From CAVYXZ01 sp963772595 (lineage in GTDB: Bacteria > Chloroflexota > Anaerolineae > Aggregatilineales > Phototrophicaceae): a stretch of 64,000 nucleotides of DNA. Where the stretch lies: the NCBI GenBank assembly GCA_963772595.1, contig CAVYXZ010000016.1, positions 372,001 through 436,000 of the forward strand. The letters are read 5' to 3'. A model generated the notes under the pieces. It searched no databases, was not told where the DNA came from, and worked only from the letters and a program-made list of their open reading frames with translations. Both the position numbers and the translations under genes were made by a program. This document shows, piece by piece, positions 18,713 to 27,278 of this stretch; position 1 is the stretch's first letter; each line of letters opens with the position of its first letter.

Positions 18713-19666
18713 ATGCGAGTGATTGTCATTGGGGGCAGCGGCCATATCGGCACCTATCTGGTCCCCATGCTGGTCGAACAGGGACACGAGGTCGTCAACA
18801 TCACGCGCGGCGAGCGCAGTCCTTATCAGCCGCACGGTGCCTGGACTTTTGTCGAGCATGTCCAGGCGGATCGTAAAGCAGAAGACGCTGAGGGCAGCTT
18901 TGCCAAACGTGTGCTGGAACTCAAGCCGGATGTCGTCATCGACCTGATCTGCTATACCGAGGACAGCGCCCGGCAACTGGTCGATGCGCTGCGCGGCAGC
19001 GTACATCATCTGCTGCAATGCGGCACGATCTGGATCTACGGCCACAGTATGGTGGTGCCCGCGACGGAAGATCAACCGCGCCGGCCTTTCGGCGACTATG
19101 GGACCAACAAGGCCGCGATTGAAGCCTACCTGCTGCAAGAAGCGCGGCAGCGTGGGTTCCCGGCGACGGCGCTTCATGCCGGGCATATTGTCGGGCCAGG
19201 CTGGGTGCCGATCAACCCGGCGGGCAACGGGAACCCGGAGGTCTTTGCGATGATTGGCCGGGGCGAAACCCTGGCGCTGCCGCACTTTGGCATGGAGACT
19301 CTGCATCACGTCCATGCGGCGGATGTCGCGCAGGCATTTGTCAAAGCCATGACGCACTGGAGCAGCAGCGTTGGCGAGAGCTTTCACGTGGTCTCCCCGG
19401 CAGCGCTCACGCTGCGCGGTTATGCCGAGGCGATGTATGCCTGGTTCGGCCACGAGCCGAATCTCACGTTCCTGCCCTGGCCGGAATGGAAGGCAAGTGT
19501 TACAGAGGCGGAGGCTCAGACCACCTGGGAGCATATCTACCGCAGTCCAAATGCCAGCATCGACAAGGCGCGCCGCTTGATCGGCTATGAGCCGCGCTAT
19601 AGTTCGTTGGAGGCCGTGTACGAATCCGTAAGCTGGTTAGTCGAGCAGGGCAAGATCACGATCTAG
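18713..19666 (+). CDS. NAD-dependent epimerase/dehydratase (extended SDR), copy 1
   Basis: A 317-residue extended short-chain dehydrogenase. It starts with the nucleotide-binding motif VIVIGGSGHIGTYL (G-x-x-G-x-x-G), has the active-site Tyr-x3-Lys in DYGTNKAAIEAY, and a substrate-domain RLIGYEPRYSS near the C-terminus, typical of nucleotide-sugar or sugar-lactone epimerases. A GGAAGGAAACATCTC ribosome-binding site precedes the start. It is followed after 26 bp by a second member, so the two probably act on related substrates. Reaction not predicted. Confidence 0.82.
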   Translation: MRVIVIGGSGHIGTYLVPMLVEQGHEVVNITRGERSPYQPHGAWTFVEHVQADRKAEDAEGSFAKRVLELKPDVVIDLICYTEDSARQLVDALRGSVHHLLQCGTIWIYGHSMVVPATEDQPRRPFGDYGTNKAAIEAYLLQEARQRGFPATALHAGHIVGPGWVPINPAGNGNPEVFAMIGRGETLALPHFGMETLHHVHAADVAQAFVKAMTHWSSSVGESFHVVSPAALTLRGYAEAMYAWFGHEPNLTFLPWPEWKASVTEAEAQTTWEHIYRSPNASIDKARRLIGYEPRYSSLEAVYESVSWLVEQGKITI

Positions 19667-19692
19667 ACGGGCGAGACCAGGAGGCGCAGGCG

Positions 19693-20679
19693 ATGAAAGT
19701 CTTATTTATTGGCGGTACGGGAACGATCAGCACCGAGGTGAGCAAGCTGGCGGTGGCGCGTGGGCTGGATCTGTATCACCTCAATCGTGGGCAGAGCGGT
19801 GTGAGCATCGAGGGGGTCAAGACGATTACGGCGGACATCACCCAGGCGGAGCAGGTGCGGGCGGCGCTGGCGGATCAGACCTTCGACGTGGTGGTCGATT
19901 GGATCGCCTATACCGAGGAACACGTCGAGCGTGACCTGGCGCTGTTCAGCGGGAAATGCGGCCAGTATATCTTTATCAGTTCCGCCTCGGCCTATCAGAA
20001 GCCGCTGGTGCATCCCATCGTCACCGAATCGACGCCGGTCTCCAACCCGTACTGGCAGTATTCACGCAACAAGATCGCCTGCGAAGAGCGCCTGATGCGT
20101 GCCTACCGCGAAGACGGCTTCCCGATGACGATTGTCCGGCCCTCGCACACCTACGACACCAAAATCCCGATTGGCGTGGGCAACTGGGCCAGCTACGTCG
20201 TCCCGCAGCGGATGCTGGAGGGCAAGCCGGTGGTGGTGCATGGCGATGGCACGTCACTGTGGACCCTGACTCACAGCGAGGATTTCGCGCGCGGTTTCGT
20301 CGGCCTGCTGGGCCATCCTCAGGCTATCGGCCACGCCGTGCATATCACCTCGGATTATCTGCTGACCTGGGATCAAATTTACGAGCAAATCGGCGATGCG
20401 CTTGGCGTGAAGCCTAACATCGTGCATGTGCCGTCAGACTTCATCGCGCAGATTGACCCGGCAGGTGGGGCGGGGCTGCTGGGCGACAAAATGTGGACGG
20501 TCATCTTCGATAACAGCAAAATCAAGCGGCTGGTGCCGGATTACGTGGCGAGCATTCCGTTTCACGTAGGCATCCGCCGGACTCTGGCCTGGTACCAGGC
20601 GGACCCGAAGCGCATGGAGGTCTCGCCAGAAGATCACGCGCTGTTTGACCGCATTCTAGAGGCTTACGGTCACGCCTGA
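19693..20679 (+). CDS. NAD-dependent epimerase/dehydratase (extended SDR), copy 2
   Basis: A 328-residue relative of the preceding gene but only distantly similar. The dinucleotide motif is VLFIGGTGTISTEV, with Ser instead of the third Gly, as in atypical SDRs related to CSP41-type proteins. The active-site Tyr-x3-Lys is in YSRNKIACEERLM and the central region has ITADITQAEQV. The altered glycine motif may change cofactor affinity. It ends one base before the stop of the convergent flavodoxin gene. Confidence 0.8.
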   Translation: MKVLFIGGTGTISTEVSKLAVARGLDLYHLNRGQSGVSIEGVKTITADITQAEQVRAALADQTFDVVVDWIAYTEEHVERDLALFSGKCGQYIFISSASAYQKPLVHPIVTESTPVSNPYWQYSRNKIACEERLMRAYREDGFPMTIVRPSHTYDTKIPIGVGNWASYVVPQRMLEGKPVVVHGDGTSLWTLTHSEDFARGFVGLLGHPQAIGHAVHITSDYLLTWDQIYEQIGDALGVKPNIVHVPSDFIAQIDPAGGAGLLGDKMWTVIFDNSKIKRLVPDYVASIPFHVGIRRTLAWYQADPKRMEVSPEDHALFDRILEAYGHA

Positions 20680-20680
20680 G

Positions 20681-21205
20681 TTAGCCCGGCACCGGGCTGG
20701 GTTCGAGCAGCAGCGGCGCCAACGTCGCGGCCCAGTCGCTGATGACGTACCATTTGCGGAAGTCGCCTGGCGGCAGGCGCATGAGCTTCAATTTCAGGCG
20801 GGTGAGCGGCGCGATGCTTTTGGGGTCGAGCCGACCGGCAAACAGGGCGACATCGACCGGCTGTAACTGGTTCATGAGCGGTTCAATGTAGCGGTCGACG
20901 ACCTGTCGATTCGCCTCGGTATCATTGCGCATAGTCAGGCAGACGATAAAAAGGGCGACCGGCATTCGCTGCAGGGCCTCGCGGTGGGTTTCCACGAAGC
21001 GAAGCACTTCGGGCAGAGGTCTGCCATCCCGGATAGCGCTGCCCAAGACGACAGCCTCGTAATCATCCAGACCGTGTACATTCGTGACCATGTGAATATC
21101 AGCGTCCGCGCCGTTTTTTTCGAGCATGTGGCCGATGACCTGGGCAATCTCCGCCGTTGAGCCGAGTTTGCTGGCATAGGCCACGAGGATTCGCCTGTTC
21201 ATCAT
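20681..21205 (-). CDS. Flavodoxin-domain protein (HemG-like)
   Basis: A 174-residue flavodoxin fold protein. The FMN phosphate loop is ILVAYASKLGSTAEIAQVIG and the second FMN loop is AVVLGSAIRDGRPLPE. This spacing, and the C-terminal VISDWAATLA, are like menaquinone-dependent protoporphyrinogen oxidase HemG and related quinone-linked flavodoxins. No haem genes are nearby, so a general redox or quinone-related role is safer. The ribosome-binding site is GGGGGATCAAC. Convergent with the epimerase pair. Confidence 0.78.
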   Translation of the reverse strand: MMNRRILVAYASKLGSTAEIAQVIGHMLEKNGADADIHMVTNVHGLDDYEAVVLGSAIRDGRPLPEVLRFVETHREALQRMPVALFIVCLTMRNDTEANRQVVDRYIEPLMNQLQPVDVALFAGRLDPKSIAPLTRLKLKLMRLPPGDFRKWYVISDWAATLAPLLLEPSPVPG

Positions 21206-21317
21206 GTTGATCCCCCTGTGACTCAGCCGTTTTTATCAGCCTAATCTGATAGAGGGCAGAGCGACCAGTGAGGAACGCCACCTCTTTAGGGACGCAATCC
21301 TCACATTTCGCTGGCTG

Positions 21318-22630
21318 TTAGTTCGGGCCGTCCGGGTAGGCGGCGTTCAGGATAGCCTGCTGCTCCGCTGCAATCTTGTCCAGGGCCTCCTGGGCATCCA
21401 TTTGGCCGGAGAGGGCCAGGTTGAGATACTCGCCCTGGATGCCGAGAAGCTGGTTGTATTCAGGAATGTTCCAGAAATCCTTGACGTAGCTGAAAGATTC
21501 GGCAAAGCTGGGATTGTAGGGCGCGGCGTTCAGGAAGGCGTCACTTTGCAGAATCGAGGTTCGTCCAGGCAAGCCACCGCCTTCGACCCACCGCGTCTGC
21601 ACGTCGTCGGATTGCAGCCAGGCTATAAAGGCCAGCGCGGCCTCCTGATTTCGGACTGTAAGCGCTGATGCTGATGCCTTGTCCGCCCAGGCTGAGGTAG
21701 TGTTCGACCTCGCCCGGCACGACCGCATAGCCCAGGGCGTCGGATTGGCCGCAGGTTTCCGGGTTGGTGAAGCTGCTACCAAAGCCGTACCAGATTTCGA
21801 TCATGGCGGTGGAGCCGCTGCACATCGTCCCGATGGTCTCGTCAAAGCCGAAATCCGCCGCATCGACCGGGCCAGTCTGGACCAACTGCTGCCCGAACTC
21901 AAGGGCCTGGAAGCCGATCTCATTGTTGAGGATGCCTTCAACCTGATAGGTGGAGGGGTCCCAGAGTTCGCCGCCGAAGGACCAGAGGATGTGATTCCAG
22001 GCGGTCTGGACCATATCGCCTGTCGTTGGCCCAGTGGGAGGCATAGCCGTTGTCGATGAAGTCACCGTCTTTGAAAAACTGGGCCATCTGGAGCAGCTCG
22101 CCCCAGTATTGCGGAACCTGAAGTTCGCCGCCGGTGGCCTGCTGATAAGCGGCTTGCACGTCGGGGTCTTCGAAGAGGTCCTTGCGATAGACCAGCATCC
22201 GGGTATCGGTCATGAGGGGGACGGCATAATACTGGCCGCTGTCGAGCGGGACCTCACCGTAGTCGCGCAGCGCTGTCTGATTGTAGTCATCGACCGGCAG
22301 GTTCATGTTCATCCAGTCGGTCAGGTTGACGAGGTGATCCCCAGCGACGGCCTCGCTCATGAACTGGCTGTCGAGGATAGGCAGGTCCGCGCCGTCCTGG
22401 GCTGCGAAATCGGCGAAGATCTGATCGTGCCATTGATCGAGCGGCACACAGCTCACGCTGACATTGGCATCGGGATAGTCTTGAACGAGCGAGGTCAGCA
22501 GGTCGCAAGGGGGCCAGTCGAACCAGACGATAGAGAGATCCGGCATGTCCTGGGCGGTGCCCGGACCGATAGTGAGTACCAGCAGGGCGATGACGAGAAG
22601 CGCAAGAATACATCGGGTTTTAGACATCAT
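21318..22630 (-). CDS. Orphan extracellular solute-binding protein, family 1 (two frameshifts)
   Basis: Joined from three segments to about 437 residues. It has a signal peptide (CILALLVIALLVLTIGPGTA), a binding-protein core (SIVWFDWPPCDLL, PVDDYNQTALRDYGEVP, GTMCSGSTAMIEIWYG) and a C-terminal segment with AFIAWLQSDDVQTRW. The frame changes near 22035 (AA run) and near 21663, where reading CCGAAAT as CCGAAT gives SPNQEAALAFIAWL, a typical family sequence. No permease or ATPase gene is adjacent, so it must partner with a transporter encoded elsewhere or act as a sensor subunit. Its own promoter is visible upstream. Confidence 0.78.
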
Positions 22631-22674
22631 ATTCCTTAAAGAGGCCGCTTCAGGGAGGGACAGCTTTTTGAGTC

Positions 22675-22704
22675 AGTATAGCGAGAGAACGCTTTGCGCG
22701 TCAA
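22675..22704 (-). promoter_or_regulatory. Promoter of the orphan binding-protein gene
   Basis: On the minus strand TTGACG (22699-22704) and TATACT (22675-22680) are 18 bp apart, 45 bp upstream of the start at 22630. The hexamers are close to consensus. Confidence 0.55.
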
Positions 22705-22709
22705 ATGCA

Positions 22710-22738
22710 GGGCATGGCGGTTTGCGTGCGCCATGCCC
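22710..22738 (-). terminator. Hairpin terminator after the carboxylesterase gene
   Basis: GGGCATGGCG and CGCCATGCCC form a perfect 10-bp stem with a 9-base loop, 7 bp after the esterase stop codon. The following sequence is only weakly T-rich, so termination efficiency is uncertain. It separates the esterase from the binding-protein promoter. Confidence 0.5.
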
Positions 22739-22744
22739 ATGAAG

Positions 22745-23392
22745 TTAGCTCATCGGGGTGCCAAGCGCGGTAATCAGGTCGCGCGCGGCTGCGATGTCGT
22801 TTTCGCGGACGGTATGCTCCGCGCCTGGCTGGATGTCGATGTCCACGCTGCCGCCCAGCTGTTGCAAGACCTCTGCCGTGAGGCGCATCTGCGCTTCCTG
22901 GACCCAGGGGTCCTGGGTGCAACCGCCGATATAAACCGGCGTGCCCTCCAGCGAACCGCTGTAGTCGCGGGGCGAGTCCAGCGGTCCCATCAGCGCGCCG
23001 CTAAAGACAATCAGGCCGCCGTAGCGCTGGGCGTGACGCGCGACGTATTCAGAACTCAGGCAGGCCCCTTGCGAGAAGCCTCCCAGGGCGATGTGCTCGG
23101 CGCTGATGCCTGCTGTTTCGATCCTGTCCAGCAGGTCGTCCAGCGTCTGGAATGCCGAGGAAACGTAGGGTTCGTTGGCCTCAATCGGCATAAAGCCAGA
23201 GTTCGGATACCAGGTATGGTTGGCGGCCTGTGGTGCCAGATAGGCGATGCCGTCCTGGGGCAGATAAGCTGCCAGGCTCAAAATGTCGTGGGCGCTGCTG
23301 CCCCGGCCATGCAGCAGGACGACAGCCGCTTGCGCCTTGTCGAGCGCGGTCCCCGCAGCCAACAGTGCCTGGTTCTGGTGGATCATTTGCAC
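22745..23392 (-). CDS. Phospholipase/carboxylesterase-type alpha/beta hydrolase (MhqD-like)
   Basis: A 215-residue alpha/beta hydrolase. It has VVLLHGRGSSAHDIL (oxyanion region), the nucleophile elbow LGGFSQGACLSSEY (Ser in G-F-S-Q-G), the acid in GGCTQDPWV and the His in GAEHTVRENDI: a complete Ser-Asp-His triad. This is the MhqD/YodD-type small carboxylesterase family. It is transcribed 20 bp after the ring-cleavage dioxygenase gene, reproducing the mhqO-mhqD pairing of Firmicutes. It would act on breakdown products or thiol adducts of quinones in the cytoplasm; this role rests on family and context. Confidence 0.82.
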   Translation of the reverse strand: MQMIHQNQALLAAGTALDKAQAAVVLLHGRGSSAHDILSLAAYLPQDGIAYLAPQAANHTWYPNSGFMPIEANEPYVSSAFQTLDDLLDRIETAGISAEHIALGGFSQGACLSSEYVARHAQRYGGLIVFSGALMGPLDSPRDYSGSLEGTPVYIGGCTQDPWVQEAQMRLTAEVLQQLGGSVDIDIQPGAEHTVRENDIAAARDLITALGTPMS

Positions 23393-23412
23393 AGTATTTC
23401 CCTTTCGCCAGC

Positions 23413-24376
23413 TTAGAACTTCACGACCTCAATCGGCTTGAGACCGGCTTCAATCTGCTCGCGCTGGTCTTCCAGGAAGGGAGGCAGCGCCAGCCGCTCG
23501 CCCAGGGCGTCCAGGTCTTCGTCGGTGGCGAAGCCCGGTCCATCGGTCGCAATCTCAAAGAGAATGCCGTTGGAGATGCGGAAGTAGATCGACTGGAAGT
23601 AGTAGCGGTCGATGAAGGGCGAGATTTGCAGGCCCGACTCGACGATGCGCTCGCGCCAACCACGCTGCGCCTCCTGGTCAGCTACGCGGAAGGCGACGTG
23701 ATGCACCCCGCCAGCGCCCAGCCAGGAGCGACCGAGAGCGGCTTCCTCCACGACCCAGAGTTCGCGTCCGGGGCCGCCATCGCCGATACTGTAGAGCGTG
23801 ACCTCACGGCCATCGGGCAGCTTCTCGTGCTGTGACTGCCGGAAGTTGAGTACCTGGGTCAGGATGAGATTGGTACGGGCCAGCGAGGGCACCGAGAGCA
23901 TGACGGCGTAGAAGCCGCGCAGGGCATACTCTGTGGGGACATCGCTGCCGTCCCAGGACTTCACCCTCATACGGCGCACCCTCATCATCGACCAGCATCA
24001 GGCGCTGGCCTTCGGGGTCCTCAAAGCGCAGGATCTCGCGCCCGGCAAGGGTCTCGATGCCAGGATGTTCGATGCCTGCTTCGACCAGCCGCGTCGCCCA
24101 GTAGCTGAGGGCAGCGTGCCCATTGACACGGAAGGCCGTGGTCGCAATCGCATCGGTCCCGCGCTGTTCCGGCCCGGCCTGCGGCCAATCGAAGAAGGTC
24201 ATGTCGGTACCGGGATTGCCGACCTTATCGGCGTAGAAAAGATGATAGGCGCGCACGTCATCCTGATTGACCGATTTCTTCACCAGACGAAGGCCCAGCA
24301 CGCGCGTGTAGAAATCGAGGTTGCTGCCGATTTTCGCCGTTACGGCGCTGACATGATGGATACCGTTGAGGTTCAT
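23413..24376 (-). CDS. Ring-cleaving dioxygenase, VOC/glyoxalase family (MhqO-like, one frameshift)
   Basis: About 320 residues with two tandem glyoxalase-fold modules. The N-terminus is INGIHHVSAVT with the first metal His, and the module contains RVLGLRLVKKSVNQDD. The second module contains GGVHHVAFRVADQEA (His ligand) and ISNGILFEIATDGPGF (Glu ligand). The frame changes near 23962; reading GAGGGTGAAG as GAGGTGAAG gives YEVKSWDGSDVPTEYALRGF and restores continuity. The family includes MhqO/MhqA, Fe(II) dioxygenases that open hydroquinone rings. It is divergent from a MarR regulator, with inverted repeats between them. Confidence 0.83.
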
Positions 24377-24392
24377 TTGCGTCTCCTTGCAT

Positions 24393-24427
24393 ACAGTTTT
24401 ATGTTAAACTGTTTTGTACTTAACAGT
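24393..24427. promoter_or_regulatory. Operator repeats for the divergent MarR-type regulator
   Basis: Two overlapping inverted repeats lie in the 119-bp divergent gap: ACAGTTT-N6-AAACTGT (24393-24412) and ACTGTT-N8-AACAGT (24408-24427). They share the middle half-site and are 15 bp apart centre to centre. MarR dimers typically bind such dyads. Their position 17-50 bp upstream of the dioxygenase start suggests repression of that gene. Confidence 0.6.
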
Positions 24428-24495
24428 ATAGCGGTGTACAATAGAGATGTCAAGCTGAAGCGCGTAAGAACTGTATAAAATCGGATGGACAATCA

Positions 24496-24948
24496 ATGCC
24501 GACCAAATATGAAGGCAGTATTGAAGCGAAGCGGGCACTGGATGCCTATATCAAACTTCAGCGGGCTGCCGAGACCGTCCTGGCACGGACGACGGCACAC
24601 CTGGCCGATCACGACCTGACGCTGAGCCAGTTTGCTATATTGGAGGCGCTGCATCACCTGGGGACGCTCTCGCAGCGGGATCTGGCGGAAAAGCTGCTCA
24701 AGAGCACAGGCAACATCTCGCTGGTATTGAAAAAACTGCAAGGCCGGGGGCTGATCTCACGCGAGCGTGACCCGGTGGATAACCGCTACATGAAGGTATG
24801 TATCACCGACACAGGCCGGGACTTGCTGCTGAGCTTCTTTGACCAGCATGTGCAGGGCATCGTCGAAGACCTGAGCGTCCTCAGCGCCGACGAACAGGTT
24901 GAACTGGCGCGTCTGTGCCGTAAGCTGGGCCTGCGCGATGCCTCATAA
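24496..24948 (+). CDS. MarR-family regulator (MhqR-like)
   Basis: A 150-residue winged helix-turn-helix protein. The recognition region is LSQRDLAEKLLKSTGNISLV, followed by the wing LISRERDPVDNRYMKVCITD, the D-x-R motif of MarR proteins. A dimerisation helix precedes and follows it. It is divergent from the VOC dioxygenase and carboxylesterase genes, as MhqR is functionally linked to mhqNOD, so it probably represses them until an electrophile or quinone is sensed. Its end overlaps the convergent aldolase gene by 6 bp. Confidence 0.85.
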   Translation: MPTKYEGSIEAKRALDAYIKLQRAAETVLARTTAHLADHDLTLSQFAILEALHHLGTLSQRDLAEKLLKSTGNISLVLKKLQGRGLISRERDPVDNRYMKVCITDTGRDLLLSFFDQHVQGIVEDLSVLSADEQVELARLCRKLGLRDAS

Positions 24949-25617
24949 CCCTCGGATCTGACGGATCCGGTCGAGAGCGGTCCGGGTATCGGCGGTCAAA
25001 GTCTCGAAGTCGCTGGCCTGGATCAACTCTTTGCGCATCAACCGGCTGCCCATGCCGACGCAGGCAGCCCCGGCCTCGAACCAGGCGCGCAGGTTATCCT
25101 CTGCTGGGCTGACCCCGCCGGTGGGCATAATCTTGCTCCAGGGACGCGGTCCCAGCACTGCCTTGATGAAATCCGGGCCGCCGACGCTGTTCCCCGGAAA
25201 GACCTTGACCAGTTCCGCACCCCATTCTTCCGCTCTGGCGATCTCATTGACGCTGCCACAGCCGGGCATGTAGGCGATCTTGCGCCGGTTGCAGAGGCGG
25301 GCAATCTCCTCCTGGAAGGTCGGGCCAACGATGAAATTGGCCCCGTGTGCGATGAAGAGCGCGGCAGTGGGCGCATCCTCGACCGAGCCGACGCCGATGA
25401 TCATGTCAGGCTGCTCGACGGCAGCGGCACGAATCAGTTGGCTGAAGACGTCGAGTGCGAAATCGCCCCGGTTGGTGAATTCAAGCAGATGCGTGCCACC
25501 TTCATGCAGCGCAGCCGCAATTTTGTGAGCCGTATTTGGCTCCGGGTGATAAAAGAGGGGAACCATCCCCTCGGCGAATACGGTGTTCAGGACCGTCATG
25601 CGATCAAAACGGGCCAT
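24943..25617 (-). CDS. KDPG/KDPGal-type aldolase (Eda family)
   Basis: About 224 residues, TIM barrel, class I aldolase. The family fingerprint is visible: GVGSVEDA, FIVGPTFQEE, the Schiff-base Lys in ELVKVFPGN, and IMPTGGVSPAEDNLRAWFEAG. It cleaves 2-keto-3-deoxy-6-phosphogluconate or the galactonate analogue to pyruvate and glyceraldehyde 3-phosphate. I chose the ATG at 25617 because it has GGGGAG nine bases upstream. The galactonate dehydratase at 57.2 kb could supply substrate after phosphorylation, so KDPGal is as likely as KDPG. Confidence 0.85.
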   Translation of the reverse strand: MARFDRMTVLNTVFAEGMVPLFYHPEPNTAHKIAAALHEGGTHLLEFTNRGDFALDVFSQLIRAAAVEQPDMIIGVGSVEDAPTAALFIAHGANFIVGPTFQEEIARLCNRRKIAYMPGCGSVNEIARAEEWGAELVKVFPGNSVGGPDFIKAVLGPRPWSKIMPTGGVSPAEDNLRAWFEAGAACVGMGSRLMRKELIQASDFETLTADTRTALDRIRQIRGL

Positions 25618-25667
25618 ACGTAGCAACTCCCCTTGTCGGACTGACAGCAGAAAAGTATACCACGCGC

Positions 25668-26560
25668 TTAGCCCCCGAAACCGGAAGGCGAACTGCTGGT
25701 CGGCGTGGGCGTGGGCATCTCCTGCTTGGTGAAGTGCCAGGGGCCGCCTTCATGACAGGCGATCTGCGAGAAATACTCGTCCAGCGGGTAGACGTACCAG
25801 GTATAGGTTCCGCCGTCGGGAATGTCCGATAGGTCGATGGTCTCGTTCTGGCGCAGTTCGATCACGCGCTCGTAGTAGCTGCCATCTGGCCTGACGATGC
25901 GGATCAGGTTGCGCGGTGCGCGCGGCCCACGCCAGCTAAAGGTCAGCGTGCCGGTGCCTTCGACAGCGAAGGTGTTGTCGATAGGGATGAGCAGCTCCCA
26001 GGAACAGTCATACTGCGGTACCTGCGGCGGAGCGTCACCGGGCACATGCAGGACCTGGCCGACGTAGATTTTGTTCGCGTCTTCCAGGCAGTTGCCATCG
26101 GCCAGCACACTGGAATAGGTGCCATAAAGCTGGGCGATGCGGTCTAGCGCGTCGTTGGCCTGGACCTCATAGGTCAGGTGCCAGTCTTTGCGCGGCACAC
26201 AGCCGGGCGTTGAGGTGGGGGTCGGTGTCTCCGCGCCGTGCAGGCCGGGAATGTTCACGCTAATCAGGAAGGTGGCGGTCAGGGTCGGGGTAGGCGTATC
26301 CGAAGGCGGCAGCGTGGCAGTGGGCGGCTCGAAGGTCGGCGGGGGCAGCAGCGTATTTGTCGGCGTCGTGACCAGGGTCTCCGTCGCCGTTGGCTGAATC
26401 TCAAGCTGCGCGACCGGGCTGGGAGTCAGAGTTGGCGGCAGGGGGGTCGGCGTGGCCTGAAGCTGATTGACCGCAGGCCCGACAGCAGGCTAAACAGGCC
26501 GATGACGGCCAGCGGTGTCACGATGAGCATAAGGATGCTGCTAAGCTTCGGTAATTTCAT
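25668..26560 (-). CDS. Secreted or membrane-anchored LysM-domain protein (one frameshift)
   Basis: Restored to about 297 residues. It has an N-terminal membrane helix (MKLPKLSSILMLIVTPLAVI) and a Thr/Pro-rich extracellular linker with repeated TPTPT-like units. A LysM-like domain (YEVQANDALDRIAQLYGTY to IYVGQVLHVP) is followed by a beta-sandwich-like tail (FSWRGPRAPRN, GTYTWYVYPL). LysM binds peptidoglycan or other GlcNAc polymers. The frame changes near 26485 just after the membrane helix. The start overlaps the end of the ATPase gene by 20 bp, so it belongs to the FtsX/MacB-type operon and likely anchors that system to the cell wall (inference). Confidence 0.7.
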
Positions 26561-27278
26561 GAGCCAGCTCTTCTCTGGGTTCGGTGGTCTGCCGCAGGTT
26601 GAGGCGACCGTCATGGAGGTCGAAGCTGCGGTCCACGTAGCGCGTCACCTGCGGATCGTGGGAAACAATAAGAAAGGCAGTGCCCTGACGGTGGGCCAGG
26701 CCCTGAAACAGGCCCAATACGCGCTGCGCTGTGCGGCTGTCGAGGCCATTGGTCGGCTCATCGGCCAGGATCAGGTCGGGCTGCATCGCCAGGGCGCGCG
26801 CAATCGAGACACGCTGCTGCTGGCCGCCGCTGAGTTGATCCGGCACGTGATTGGCCCAACTGCTCAGGCCCATCGCCCGCAAGGCGGCTGCGGTCCGTTC
26901 ATGGCGCTGGCGAAAGCCAATCGGCGGCAGCACCAGGCGCAGCGCCAGATCGATATTTTCGGAGGCGGTATAGGTGCTGAGCAGTGTGTAATTCTGGAAA
27001 ATGAAGCCGAGGTGACGGCGGCGGATGCGCGTGCGGCCTGCCTCAGCCATATGGCTGACTTTCGCGCCGCAGACCTCGACCTCGCCCTGCGTGGGGAAAT
27101 CGAGCGCGCCGATCAGGTTCAGCAGGGTGGTTTTGCCACTGCCGGAGGGGCCGTAGAGCGCGATCAGATCGCCTTTGTGAACATTGAGATCAACCCCGCG
27201 CAGCACATGCACTGCTGTTGAGCCGCTGCCGAAACTGCGTTCCAGCCCGGTGACCTGGACAATAGGCGACTCGTTCAT
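26541..27278 (-). CDS. ABC transporter ATP-binding protein, MacB/LolD type (ATPase B)
   Basis: About 245 residues with all ABC motifs intact: Walker A GPSGSGKTTLLNLIGALD, Q-loop FIFQNYTLL, signature LSGGQQQRVSIARAL, Walker B LILADEPTNGLD and the H-loop FLIVSHDPQ. The sequence is of the MacB/LolD/FtsE group that works with FtsX-like permeases. ATG 27278 overlaps a TGA in another frame (ATGA), suggesting coupling to the upstream ATPase gene. The frame is also open upstream to 27350, and one +1 change in a TTTT run near 27300 would fuse the two ATPases, so the boundary is uncertain. Confidence 0.85.
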   Translation of the reverse strand: MNESPIVQVTGLERSFGSGSTAVHVLRGVDLNVHKGDLIALYGPSGSGKTTLLNLIGALDFPTQGEVEVCGAKVSHMAEAGRTRIRRRHLGFIFQNYTLLSTYTASENIDLALRLVLPPIGFRQRHERTAAALRAMGLSSWANHVPDQLSGGQQQRVSIARALAMQPDLILADEPTNGLDSRTAQRVLGLFQGLAHRQGTAFLIVSHDPQVTRYVDRSFDLHDGRLNLRQTTEPREELAHEITEA

